Assembly (NCBI RefSeq): GCF_038002825.1
Contig: NZ_JBBODF010000001.1
Coordinates: forward strand, 6,386,001 to 6,450,000
Direction: 5' to 3'
Length of the DNA: 64,000 nt
Source of the DNA: Paenibacillus sp. FSL H8-0048
GTDB lineage: Bacteria; Bacillota; Bacilli; Paenibacillales; Paenibacillaceae
Shown: in pieces, positions 17,053 to 24,644 of the stretch
Position numbering within the stretch: position 1 is the first letter of the stretch
Layout of the letters: each line of letters starts with the position of its first letter
Position numbers and translations under genes: made by a program
The notes under the pieces: generated by a model
What the model saw: only the letters and a program-made list of their open reading frames with translations
Databases searched by the model: none
Told to the model about the DNA's origin: nothing

Positions 17053-17081
17053 TTGCTGCCGCTTCGGGCAATACTTATAAT
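17053..17081 (+). promoter_or_regulatory. Promoter of the small gene at 17141
   Basis: TTGCTG (17053-17058), 17-bp spacer, perfect TATAAT (17076-17081), 60 bp before the start codon. Confidence 0.6.
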
Positions 17082-17140
17082 AGAGGCAGAGTGCCCTAAG
17101 CGCCTGCGGACATTGAGAAGTATACCTGAAAGGTGATGCC

Positions 17141-17398
17141 ATGACTGGCGACGATCTTCGCAGCAAGCTGTACCCGACACTGGTAGTGGAAGAAGCCGAT
17201 TATGTGGAGGTCCGGACTGCAGTCCACGGCTGCAGGGTGACGGCGGGAGCCCTTTATAAGCTGTATCGTAACTATAATCATCCGCAACTTTTTGAGCAGG
17301 GAGAAGTATATGTGCTTGATGATGCTTCCAGAGAGAATTATGCGGTGCTCCTGGTGTGCGCAACTACATTATATACATTAAAAAGAGTATTTGAATGA
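17141..17398 (+). CDS. Small protein of unknown function (85 residues)
   Basis: I do not recognise this protein. It is soluble, mixed in charge and without signal peptide or membrane segment; the only cysteines are at about 31 and 73. The pattern YVEVRTAVHGCRVTAGALYKLYRNYN...GEVYVLDDASRENYAVLLVCATTLYTLKRVFE looks like a compact alpha/beta fold. The ATG has AAAGGTGATG upstream, and a good sigma-A promoter lies 60 bp before it, which supports a real gene. It precedes an ECF sigma operon but has its own promoter and a 136-bp gap after it, so a functional link is only possible. Confidence 0.65.
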   Translation: MTGDDLRSKLYPTLVVEEADYVEVRTAVHGCRVTAGALYKLYRNYNHPQLFEQGEVYVLDDASRENYAVLLVCATTLYTLKRVFE

Positions 17399-17477
17399 TT
17401 GCAGCATCCCTTGTATGCTTAGTAGGGATTGTGGACTACAAGCGAATTTTTATCTTTTAAAATAATCATTACAGGTT

Positions 17478-17504
17478 TGCAACAATTTCGCAGTCTTGCG
17501 CGTC
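17478..17504 (+). promoter_or_regulatory. Candidate autoregulated ECF promoter
   Basis: TGCAAC (17478-17483) and CGTC (17501-17504) are 17 bp apart, 31 bp before the sigma gene's GTG. The AAC / CGTC core is the pattern of B. subtilis ECF promoters (SigX, SigM, SigW class), so the sigma factor may transcribe its own operon. Confidence 0.5.
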
Positions 17505-17534
17505 AGTAAGATTGCATAGAGAGGGGGAACCTTC

Positions 17535-18086
17535 GTGGTGGAGCAGGGACTCATCAGAGCCGCTCAAGCGGGCGATCGCGACGCTCTAATCACCCTATTG
17601 CGAGAAATTGAAGGGCATGTATATAAGACGGCCTTCTACATTCTGCATAATGAACAGGATGCTCTGGATGCCTCCCAGGAAGCGTTGATCCGGGTGTACA
17701 CCAAGATCGGCTCCTATGAGGAGAAGGCGCAGTTCAAAACATGGGTTCAGCGAATAGTAACCAACATATGTATAGACAAATTCCGGAGAACGAAGCCTAC
17801 CGTTTCTATCGATGAACACGAAATGGTGTTCCAGGATAAAAAACATAATGTAGAGCGCGAAGTGATGTCGGGTTACCTGGCGGAGGATATCCGTGAGGCC
17901 ATCGACCAGCTTCCGGAGCATCACCGGACGGTAATCGTGCTCCGCTATTTACAGGATTTTTCTTACAACGAGATTGCAGACTGTCTGGATCTGCCTCTGA
18001 ACACGGTCAAATCATACCTGTTCCGGGCGCGGCAGCAGCTGCAGAATAGACTTCAGGAGTATCAGAAAGGTGGTGTGTCAGGATGA
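17535..18086 (+). CDS. ECF-type sigma factor, SigW/SigX-like
   Basis: A 183-residue ECF sigma factor. Region 2 contains DRDALITLLREIEGHVYKTAFYILHNEQDALDASQEALIRVYTKIGSY followed by FKTWVQRIVTNICIDKFRR. Region 4 is QLPEHHRTVIVLRYLQDFSYNEIADCLDLPLNTVKSYLFRARQQLQ. The GTG at 17535 follows GAGGGGG; a second GTG is the next codon. It overlaps the anti-sigma gene by ATGA, and an ECF-like promoter precedes it. The regulon is likely envelope stress, as for related factors, but this is inference. Confidence 0.92.
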   Translation: MVEQGLIRAAQAGDRDALITLLREIEGHVYKTAFYILHNEQDALDASQEALIRVYTKIGSYEEKAQFKTWVQRIVTNICIDKFRRTKPTVSIDEHEMVFQDKKHNVEREVMSGYLAEDIREAIDQLPEHHRTVIVLRYLQDFSYNEIADCLDLPLNTVKSYLFRARQQLQNRLQEYQKGGVSG

Positions 18087-19339
18087 AGTGCGCGGAGGTG
18101 ATGGAATGGATGCACCGCTATTTAGATCATGATCTCAGTCAGGAAGAAATGCTTGAAATGTTCCGTCATATCGACGATTGTCCTTCCTGCGCGGAAGTCT
18201 TGGACCGGCTGACGCTGCTCTCCCAGCAGCTGGAGCAGCTTCCCGATGTGAAGCCCCCCTTCAGTCTGGTTGACTCTATCCTGCCTCAGCTTGAACAGCT
18301 GGACCGTGGTGTCCCGCAAGAGCCTGCTGTAATGGAGCCGGAAGATCCGAAGGTTATTCCTTTCTCCCGTTCAAATAACCGGGGCAAGAAGCCCAAGGGA
18401 CCTTCACTGGCTGCGCGGACAGGCATTGGTGCTGCGGCGGCAGCTGTGATTCTGCTTATCGCCGTATTCAATATGCCGAAGAGCCTGCCGGGCGCAGATA
18501 TGGATATGTCACCCCAGTTAATGAGCGGCGGGGCAGCGAATTCCAGCGTGAGTACGGAGAGCAGTGCGGACACCCCGCAGGTCGACGGACAGAATAACAG
18601 CGGCGGCAGTGAGCTTCAAAAGACGGACCAGACCGCGCCGGGTGAAACTGCGGACGTTAATTTGAAATCTGCACCGCCTGCTCCCAGTGAGGGTGCTGAT
18701 CAGCCGGCCGCAGCTGGCGGCGGTACGGCTTCAGACAAGGTGCCTGCGGTAAGCGAAGCTCCGGTCAGCAACCGTGCCGCTACTGCGTCTCCGGCGGACC
18801 GCCCCAAGAGCACCAAGAAAGCGGAGAGCCGGTCAGCGGAACCCCAAAGCACGCAGTCGAGTGCGCCAACGCAAGACAATATAGCGGACGATAAAGCGTC
18901 TGCGGGGGATGCACGGATAGCACCGACTCCAGATGCTAACGAGGCAGGAGCCATGTCGTTTATGCTTGCAGAGTCTTCGTGGACTTCACCGGACGGGCAG
19001 CATATGGCTGAGCTGACTGGCCAGCATGTGGTAATCTACAGCTTAGCCACAGAGGGAGAAGAACAACAACGGACAACACTGGCTTCGCTCCCGTTGGAGG
19101 GGAACTGGGTCTCCGGTGTGTGGTCGGAAGACGGCACCCAGTTCACTTATGTACTACAGCTTGAGGATGGTACGCAGACGACGAAGGTATACACGGTTCC
19201 GGCTGAGAGCGCAACACCTGCTCCATCCGCTTCCCCGGCTCCTGCCAACTCGCCAGCGCCTACCGCTTCTCCTGCGGCCTCTGCGTCAGCGGTCCCCAGC
19301 CCGGCTATCACCCCGGACGCGGCAACGTCCGGTAAATAA
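18083..19339 (+). CDS. Zinc-type anti-sigma factor with long extracytoplasmic low-complexity tail
   Basis: A 418-residue membrane protein. The N-terminal anti-sigma domain has the zinc motif H-x3-C-x2-C in HIDDCPSC (about 30-37), preceded by WMHRYLDHDLSQEE. One transmembrane helix lies at about 113-130 (GIGAAAAAVILLIAVFNMP). Outside the membrane is a long Ser/Ala/Pro/Thr/Gln-rich stretch, then a small folded part (about 290-370, SWTSPDGQHMAELTGQHVVIYSL...). A Pro/Ala/Ser repeat tail of PAPSASPAPA type ends the protein. It overlaps the sigma gene by 4 nt. It binds and silences that sigma factor in the cytoplasm; the outer part probably senses the wall or is the site of regulated proteolysis. 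Confidence 0.9.
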   Translation: MKCAEVMEWMHRYLDHDLSQEEMLEMFRHIDDCPSCAEVLDRLTLLSQQLEQLPDVKPPFSLVDSILPQLEQLDRGVPQEPAVMEPEDPKVIPFSRSNNRGKKPKGPSLAARTGIGAAAAAVILLIAVFNMPKSLPGADMDMSPQLMSGGAANSSVSTESSADTPQVDGQNNSGGSELQKTDQTAPGETADVNLKSAPPAPSEGADQPAAAGGGTASDKVPAVSEAPVSNRAATASPADRPKSTKKAESRSAEPQSTQSSAPTQDNIADDKASAGDARIAPTPDANEAGAMSFMLAESSWTSPDGQHMAELTGQHVVIYSLATEGEEQQRTTLASLPLEGNWVSGVWSEDGTQFTYVLQLEDGTQTTKVYTVPAESATPAPSASPAPANSPAPTASPAASASAVPSPAITPDAATSGK

Positions 19340-19479
19340 CCGGAACCTTCTTCCAGCCTGCGGAATATGCTAAGGCAAGAGGACATGAATTACAGGCTTT
19401 GCGAGTATCATCGGTATGACCGGCGGCCGGGACAGTTTCTAGAGCTGCTCCCTCCGTCGTTTATATAGATGCGCCGCTG

Positions 19480-19525
19480 AAACGGAGTGGCTTTGGCCCT
19501 GGCTGCCAAGGTTGCTCCGTTTTTG
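19480..19525 (+). terminator. Terminator after the anti-sigma gene
   Basis: AAACGGAG pairs with CTCCGTTT; TTGGC/GCCAA continue the stem inside, and five T follow. The longest holA reading frame would start inside this hairpin, which argues for the later holA start. Confidence 0.8.
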
Positions 19526-19633
19526 CTTGCGTTCCTGGCAGAATACTTTGCTATAGATGCCTATGTTTTGAGCCGTTTTTTTGATAAAATGTACGAATGT
19601 ATCACTCAAGAACTTAAAAAAGGAAGTGGCAGG

Positions 19634-20653
19634 ATGGATGCCAAAACGGCAGCCAAAGACATCAAGCAAGGAAAGGTCTCTCCGCTGTACCTGCTGTACG
19701 GCAGTGAGAAGTTCCGGATGAATGAGTTCGCGGCCATGCTGGAAGAACACCTGATAGCCAAAGAAGACCGCGATTTCGCGGTGATCCCGTTCGATCTCTC
19801 TGAAACCCCGGTTCAGGCGGTCATTGAAGAGGCGGAGACGGTTCCGTTCATGGTAGAACGCAAGCTCCTGCTGGTGCGGGATGCGGCTCTGTTCACGGCA
19901 GGCAAGGAGAAGGCGAAGCTGGAGCATAACGTGGAGATGCTAAGCGAATATATGCAGCACCCTGCTGATTTCAGCGTGATTGTATTTATGGTGAACGGCG
20001 ACAAGCTGGATGAACGTAAAAAAATCGTCAAAAGCATCAAAGCCTCCGGCACCGTACTGGCCTTCAATCCTTTGGGTGCGGAGGAGCTGCTGCGCTGGGT
20101 GGAGAAGGGCTTCCGCGAACGCGGCTGCTCTCTTGCGCCGGGGACGGCAGAGGCTCTGATCGCAAGCAGCGGCACCGGACTCCAGGGCCTGTCTGCGGAG
20201 ATGGACAAGCTGTGCCTGTTCGCCGGTACTGGCGGGCGGGTGGATGCGGCAGCAGTGGAGAGTCTGGTCCACCGGGGAACCGAGCAGAATATCTTCACGC
20301 TGGTGGAGGATATTGCGAATCTGCGCCTGGACAAGGCGCTGAATACGCTCTATGAGCTGCTTAAGCAGCGGGAGGAGCCGATCAAGATCGCTTCGCTGAT
20401 TGCCCGGCAGTTCAGAATCATCCTTCAGGTCAAGGATTTGTCAGCCCTCAGCTATTCGCAGGGACAGATTGCCTCCCAGCTCGGACTGCATCCGTATGCA
20501 GTGAAGCTGGCCGGAGAGCAGGCGCATAAGTTCGGAAGCCAGCGGCTGCGGCAGATCCTGAGTATTCTGGCGGATCTGGACTATCAGATGAAGACGGGGG
20601 CTGTCGATAAGGTGCTGGGGCTGGAGATGTTCATGCTGCGCCTCGGAGCCTGA
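19634..20653 (+). CDS. holA: DNA polymerase III delta subunit
   Basis: Clamp-loader subunit that opens the beta sliding clamp. The 339-residue protein begins MDAKTAAKDIKQGKVSPLYLLYGSEKF and contains the clamp-opening N-domain, then EELLRWVEKGFRERGCSLAPGTAEAL and the C-terminal collar helices with REEPIKIASLIARQFRIIL. The open frame extends upstream to 19487, but that adds 49 residues encoded inside a terminator. The ATG at 19634 after AGGAAGTGG gives the family N-terminus. It stands just upstream of convergent rpsT, as in B. subtilis (yqeN-rpsT-gpr). Confidence 0.93.
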   Translation: MDAKTAAKDIKQGKVSPLYLLYGSEKFRMNEFAAMLEEHLIAKEDRDFAVIPFDLSETPVQAVIEEAETVPFMVERKLLLVRDAALFTAGKEKAKLEHNVEMLSEYMQHPADFSVIVFMVNGDKLDERKKIVKSIKASGTVLAFNPLGAEELLRWVEKGFRERGCSLAPGTAEALIASSGTGLQGLSAEMDKLCLFAGTGGRVDAAAVESLVHRGTEQNIFTLVEDIANLRLDKALNTLYELLKQREEPIKIASLIARQFRIILQVKDLSALSYSQGQIASQLGLHPYAVKLAGEQAHKFGSQRLRQILSILADLDYQMKTGAVDKVLGLEMFMLRLGA

Positions 20654-20680
20654 ACAGAGGGCCTCTTTTGGAACGCATCG

Positions 20681-20727
20681 AAGAGCCTGTCCATCCCGTG
20701 ATACATGCGGGCGGGCAGGCTCTTTAA
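20681..20727 (+). terminator. Terminator of holA
   Basis: AAGAGCCTG(T)CC pairs with GGCAGGCTCTT, with an inner CCCG/CGGG stem and a short T-rich tail. Confidence 0.8.
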
Positions 20728-20765
20728 TTGTACAGCGGATTTCAATGAGTGAAGCTAACAGGCAT

Positions 20766-20802
20766 AAAAAAACCTAACCGTATGAAGCATAGCGGTCAGG
20801 TT
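20766..20802 (-). terminator. Terminator of rpsT
   Basis: On the minus strand AACCTGACCG pairs with CGGTTAGGTT and is followed by seven T. Confidence 0.88.
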
Positions 20803-20834
20803 CTTCAGTGCTCGTTATGATTGTCGCCCTTGGC

Positions 20835-21107
20835 TTAGGCTTGAGCCTTGAGAGCGTTCAATTTCTTAGCCAAGCGGGATTTTTTGCGGGCAGCCGCATT
20901 TTTATGAACCAGGCCTTTAGATACAGCCTTGTCCAGCTTTTTGGAAGCCGCTTGGAAAGCAGCCTGAGCTACTTCAACTTCCGTACCAGTCACTGCTACA
21001 TCAGCAGTTTTCACAGCTGTACGAAGCGCGGACTTCTGGGAAGCGTTCAGTGCACGGCGTTTCTCGATCGTCTTGACGCGTTTTACCGCGGATTTGATAT
21101 TTGGCAT
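20835..21107 (-). CDS. rpsT: 30S ribosomal protein S20
   Basis: A 90-residue basic primary 16S rRNA-binding protein with MPNIKSAVKRVKTIEKRRALNASQKSALRTAVK and the C-terminal GLVHKNAAARKKSRLAKKLNAL. The frame is open to 21152, but the ATG at 21107 after AGGAGGTGAATGCA gives the universal MPNIKSA start. It has its own promoter and terminator and is divergent from gpr. Confidence 0.98.
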   Translation of the reverse strand: MPNIKSAVKRVKTIEKRRALNASQKSALRTAVKTADVAVTGTEVEVAQAAFQAASKKLDKAVSKGLVHKNAAARKKSRLAKKLNALKAQA

Positions 21108-21162
21108 TGCATTCACCTCCTGAAAGACATTCGAAATCAACAAATGATTCACAACTTAAAAT

Positions 21163-21191
21163 AGTTTAGCATGAAGGGTAGTAAAAAGCAA
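21163..21191 (-). promoter_or_regulatory. rpsT promoter
   Basis: On the minus strand TTGCTT (21191-21186), 17-bp spacer, TAAACT (21168-21163), 56 bp before the ATG. Confidence 0.6.
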
Positions 21192-21224
21192 GATAAAAAG
21201 CTTTAGAATTCCCTTAGTGAGGTT

Positions 21225-21255
21225 TGTATAAACGGCGGCTTTCTCTCGCACACTA
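21225..21255 (+). promoter_or_regulatory. SigG-type forespore promoter of gpr
   Basis: TGTATA (21225-21230), 18-bp spacer, CACACTA (21249-21255) match the sigma-G pattern TGAATA / CATACTA with one mismatch in each hexamer core. It lies 32 bp before the gpr start. B. subtilis gpr is a sigma-F/sigma-G gene. Confidence 0.6.
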
Positions 21256-21287
21256 TCAGCAATATGCAAAAGGAGGCTGAACTAAGA

Positions 21288-22298
21288 ATGGAACTGGATC
21301 TTCAGCTGTATTCGGTACGTACGGACTTGGCGGTGGAAGCGAAGGAAATGGCAGAGCGGCACGCCAATGCACCGATCCCGGGTGTCAATGAGGAAGTGGA
21401 AGAAGAGGGCGGCATCAAGGTCACGAGACTTGCTGTAGCAGACCTTGCCGGCTCTCAGGCGATTGGACGGGCTATCGGCAATTACGTGACCCTGGAGGTG
21501 CCTGGGCTGCGCGGCGGGGATACCGGGCTCCAGCAGAAGGTCTCTACAGTGTTTGCCCGCGAATTCGAGCACTTTCTGGATAAAATCGGCATTGACCGCG
21601 ATTCTAAGGTCCTTATCGTGGGCCTCGGCAACTGGAATGTGACGCCCGACTCGCTTGGCCCGCTGGTCGTTGAGAATTCGCTGATTACCCGCCAGTTCTA
21701 TGAGCTGGTGCCTGACCAGGTCTCGCCCGGTTACCGGAATGTCAGCGCTATTGCTCCCGGAGTCCTCGGCCTGACGGGTATTGAATCCAGCGAAGTTGTG
21801 CAGGGAATTGTGGACCGTACCAGCCCGGATGTCATTATAGCCATTGATGCGCTGGCCTCCCGTTCACTGGAGAGAATCAATACCACTATCCAGATTGCTG
21901 ACATCGGCATTCATCCCGGCTCAGGGATCGGGAACAAACGCAGAGGGCTGACCAAGGAGGTGCTGGGCGTGCCTTGCATTGCCATCGGCGTCCCTACAGT
22001 CTGCTATGCCTCCACGATTGTCAACAACGTGCTGGAGATGATGCGGACCCATTTCGGACAGATGGCTGACGGTGGCGCCCATACCAAAGAGATTATGGGT
22101 CTCCTTGACGATATCTCCGAGCAGGAGCGTCTTGCCCTTGTGAAAGAAGTGCTTGAGCCGCTGGGCCATGACCTGATTGTGACCCCCAAAGAAATCGATG
22201 AATTCATTGAAGAGATCGCGAACATTGTGGCAAGCGGACTGAATGCCGCCTTGCATGAAGCGGTAGATCCGGGCAATGTCGGAGCTTATACTCACTGA
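21288..22298 (+). CDS. gpr: Germination protease GPR
   Basis: Spore protease (peptidase A25) that degrades small acid-soluble proteins during germination. The 336-residue zymogen starts MELDLQLYSVRTDLAVEAKEMAE. It contains VGLGNWNVTPDSLGPLVVEN, SAIAPGVLGLTGIESSEVV, IAIDALASRSLERINTTIQIADIGIHPGSGIGNKR and the C-terminal GHDLIVTPKEIDEFIEEIANIVA. The ATG at 21264 overlaps the ribosome binding site AAAGGAGG, so the start at 21288 is chosen. The gene is followed by a terminator and then spoIIP, the same order as in B. subtilis. Confidence 0.96.
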   Translation: MELDLQLYSVRTDLAVEAKEMAERHANAPIPGVNEEVEEEGGIKVTRLAVADLAGSQAIGRAIGNYVTLEVPGLRGGDTGLQQKVSTVFAREFEHFLDKIGIDRDSKVLIVGLGNWNVTPDSLGPLVVENSLITRQFYELVPDQVSPGYRNVSAIAPGVLGLTGIESSEVVQGIVDRTSPDVIIAIDALASRSLERINTTIQIADIGIHPGSGIGNKRRGLTKEVLGVPCIAIGVPTVCYASTIVNNVLEMMRTHFGQMADGGAHTKEIMGLLDDISEQERLALVKEVLEPLGHDLIVTPKEIDEFIEEIANIVASGLNAALHEAVDPGNVGAYTH

Positions 22299-22317
22299 TC
22301 TGTCACTTATCACCTGG

Positions 22318-22361
22318 CCCGCACCGCCCTGCTATAACGCAGAACGGGTTGCGGGTTTTTT
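22318..22361 (+). terminator. Terminator of gpr
   Basis: CCCGCA (22318) pairs with TGCGGG (22350) around an inner GCCCTG...CAGAACGG stem, followed by six T. Confidence 0.82.
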
Positions 22362-22493
22362 GTATGAATTGCCGCTGCACTTCTCTATCTATACTCCCTG
22401 CTATCTCTCATTCTGTGGTTCTAGCATAACCCTTCCGCTCATAGATTTGGAGTATGAGAGATTACAGAGGGCTTAGAGGAGGACATAACAATC

Positions 22494-23873
22494 ATGAACA
22501 GAAAATGGTTTCAGCTATGGAATATAGGGCGGCTGCGCGGACGGCTGATGGATATTCTGTCGCTGGGAAGGACGATGCTGCTGCTGGCCGGAGGTTCGCT
22601 TGTGTTGTTCATGCTGCTTGGAGCCGGCGGATTGGCCGGGCAAAAGCTGAATTCTTCGCCCATTCCTTCAATGAAAGGTCTGGCGGCCTCACTCTCCAGC
22701 GGATTCTTCATGGAGCTGCTGGGCATGGAGGTTCCCCATCTGCCGAAGGGCGAGGAGCCTTCGGCCTTCTCCGGGGACAAGGTGACCTCCTTCGTATTCC
22801 GGCTGCTTACCAGTGTTGATCCTGGTGATCCCAAGAGTCTGGTCTCGCGTGAGATGCCCGGACTTGCTGCCGATGATCCCTTCCTGCTGCGGCAAGGCTC
22901 AGGAGGAAGTGCAGGAGCGCCGGCAGACTACCATCCGGGGGGAGATGAACTGGCCACAGGGGAAGATTCCGGAGCGGGGGAGGGTCCTGGATCTTCTCCA
23001 GATTCAGGGAATGGTACAGCGGCTGATAATGGCCATGACAATCCGGGGGAAGGCACGGTACAGCCTGAGGCTTCGCCTGTTCCGGACCCGCCTGATGCAG
23101 GGCCTGACGAGGGTTACTCCGGAAGCGGAGATGCCGAGAACGGCACGGGAGATACTTCGGTCAAACGTATTCTCGTCTATCATTCCCATCCGCGGGAGGC
23201 CTATAATCCGCTGCTTGGCGCACAGAGCGACAACCCCAGCTCGGCCGTCCCTTCCAAGAATGTGATGCTGGTAGGCTCCTATATCTCCAAGAGGCTGGAA
23301 GAACGCGGGATCGGAACGGTCCATGCCCAGGAGGATTATGCTACAGAGGTGCCGGGCTACAACTGGAACTTCTCTTATAAATATTCACGTATGACGGTGA
23401 AATCCGCCATGGCCTCCAATCAGCAGATGAGTGAGCTGATTGATATCCACCGCGATTCGCAGCGGCACGGCAAAACCACAGCTGTCATTAACGGGAAAAA
23501 TTATGCCCAGGTCTATTTTATTTTGGGGCATGCGAATAAAAACTGGAAGCAAAACGAGGCCTTCGCCAATAAAATCCATCAGCTGCTGGAGAAAAATTAT
23601 CCTGGAATTTCACGCGGGATATGGGGGAAATCATCCGGAAACGGGAATAATGGGGAATATAACCAGACGTTGTCCCCGAACAGTGTGCTGATTGAGGTAG
23701 GAGGAATTGACAACAGCGCCGATGAGCTGAAGCGGACGGCCGATCTTCTGGCAGATGCGATTGCTGATGTGTATTGGAGCAGCCGGGATGCTGAAAAGGC
23801 AGCTGCGCCAGATCAGGCCGGTACACAGTCTGGAGGCTCCGGGGGAGAGACATCAACAGGAGAGGCTTCCTGA
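22494..23873 (+). CDS. spoIIP: Stage II sporulation protein P
   Basis: Peptidoglycan amidase/endopeptidase of the DMP engulfment complex (with SpoIID and SpoIIM). The 459-residue protein has one N-terminal membrane helix (about 26-46) and a long variable Gly/Asp/Pro-rich linker (about 130-215). The catalytic domain follows, with RILVYHSHPREAYNP, FILGHANKNWKQNEAFANKIH and SVLIEVGGIDNSADELKRTADLLA. The first His and the later Glu are the zinc or catalytic positions of the family. The linker is longer than in B. subtilis SpoIIP. It follows gpr, as expected for sporulation synteny. Confidence 0.95.
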   Translation: MNRKWFQLWNIGRLRGRLMDILSLGRTMLLLAGGSLVLFMLLGAGGLAGQKLNSSPIPSMKGLAASLSSGFFMELLGMEVPHLPKGEEPSAFSGDKVTSFVFRLLTSVDPGDPKSLVSREMPGLAADDPFLLRQGSGGSAGAPADYHPGGDELATGEDSGAGEGPGSSPDSGNGTAADNGHDNPGEGTVQPEASPVPDPPDAGPDEGYSGSGDAENGTGDTSVKRILVYHSHPREAYNPLLGAQSDNPSSAVPSKNVMLVGSYISKRLEERGIGTVHAQEDYATEVPGYNWNFSYKYSRMTVKSAMASNQQMSELIDIHRDSQRHGKTTAVINGKNYAQVYFILGHANKNWKQNEAFANKIHQLLEKNYPGISRGIWGKSSGNGNNGEYNQTLSPNSVLIEVGGIDNSADELKRTADLLADAIADVYWSSRDAEKAAAPDQAGTQSGGSGGETSTGEAS

Positions 23874-23902
23874 CGGATAATAGCTGAAAAGGAGCGGAGA
23901 CT

Positions 23903-24418
23903 ATGACACGGTTCGGTAAAAAGATGGTGATGTTCGGAATTTGGGCGGGCGTGGGGCTGCTGGCCGGCCTGCAGTTCGGCGGCGGTGGTTCGGGAGTCTC
24001 CGGTATCCTGCCGGACTGGAGTAAGCCGGCCGGGAGCAGTGCAGCTGGAAGTCAGCTTCCTGCCGGCCAGAACGGCAGAGCCGGGACTGCGTACGTTCCG
24101 GCTGCCGGCACGGCCCCGGGCGGCCAGGCTTATGTATACGTACCCGTGACTATTGATCCGGTAACGGGCGCTTACACCGTGCTGCCGATGCAGCAGCCGG
24201 TTGCAGGTACACAGGCTCAGACGGCTGGCGGCACGGACAGTCTCCCGCAGCAGGAGGTGAAGGACTACTCTGCGCTTAGTCCCGAGCAGCTTTTGATCCC
24301 GGAGGAGCAGAAGCCGACAGTGGATGTGCTGGCTGATAAGACCGCCGGTCTGCTCCAGCAGGCTTCGCAGAAGGGCATCCGCTGGGTGGTCTCACTCTTC
24401 GACTCTTCGGAAGAGTGA
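23903..24418 (+). CDS. Membrane-anchored protein of unknown function between spoIIP and lepA
   Basis: A 171-residue protein whose ATG follows AAAAGGAGCGG. One N-terminal helix (about 7-26, MVMFGIWAGVGLLAGLQF) is followed by a Gly/Ala/Ser/Pro-rich extracytoplasmic linker with YVYVPVTIDPVTGAYTVLP. A C-terminal amphipathic region (VLADKTAGLLQQASQKGIRWVVSLFDSSEE) ends it. It starts 30 nt after spoIIP and ends in a terminator, so it is probably co-expressed with spoIIP in the mother cell. I do not recognise a family with a known role; a sporulation link is inferred from the operon only. Confidence 0.75.
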   Translation: MTRFGKKMVMFGIWAGVGLLAGLQFGGGGSGVSGILPDWSKPAGSSAAGSQLPAGQNGRAGTAYVPAAGTAPGGQAYVYVPVTIDPVTGAYTVLPMQQPVAGTQAQTAGGTDSLPQQEVKDYSALSPEQLLIPEEQKPTVDVLADKTAGLLQQASQKGIRWVVSLFDSSEE

Positions 24419-24461
24419 GCGGGAACAGCCTGGAATCTCCCGGGCTACCATGAGAATGAGG

Positions 24462-24512
24462 GCACAAACGGCTGCGGATGATGGAAGCCCGCACCCGTTT
24501 GTGCGTTTTTTT
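24462..24512 (+). terminator. Terminator after the spoIIP operon
   Basis: GCACAAACGG (24462-24471) pairs with CCGTTTGTGC (24495-24504), followed by a run of eight T. Confidence 0.9.
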
Positions 24513-24644
24513 TGCGGGATTCCGCCTGCGATTGTGGAGGGTCCGGGCGGATTCTTTCTTTTCCGGCGGCTGGCGGGATTGATGGGCGAAGCCCGTACTG
24601 TTATAATAAGTGGATTAACATTAGGCTGTCTGTGGGGGTAAGGA

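Noticed and set aside
18673..19340. Possible collagen- or adhesin-like repeat protein from the Pro/Ala/Ser tracts
   Set aside because: These tracts are part of the anti-sigma factor's extracytoplasmic region in the same frame.
19487..19633. Extended N-terminus of HolA (49 hydrophobic residues)
   Set aside because: The extension is encoded within a terminator hairpin and a non-coding leader; the ATG at 19634 gives the family start.
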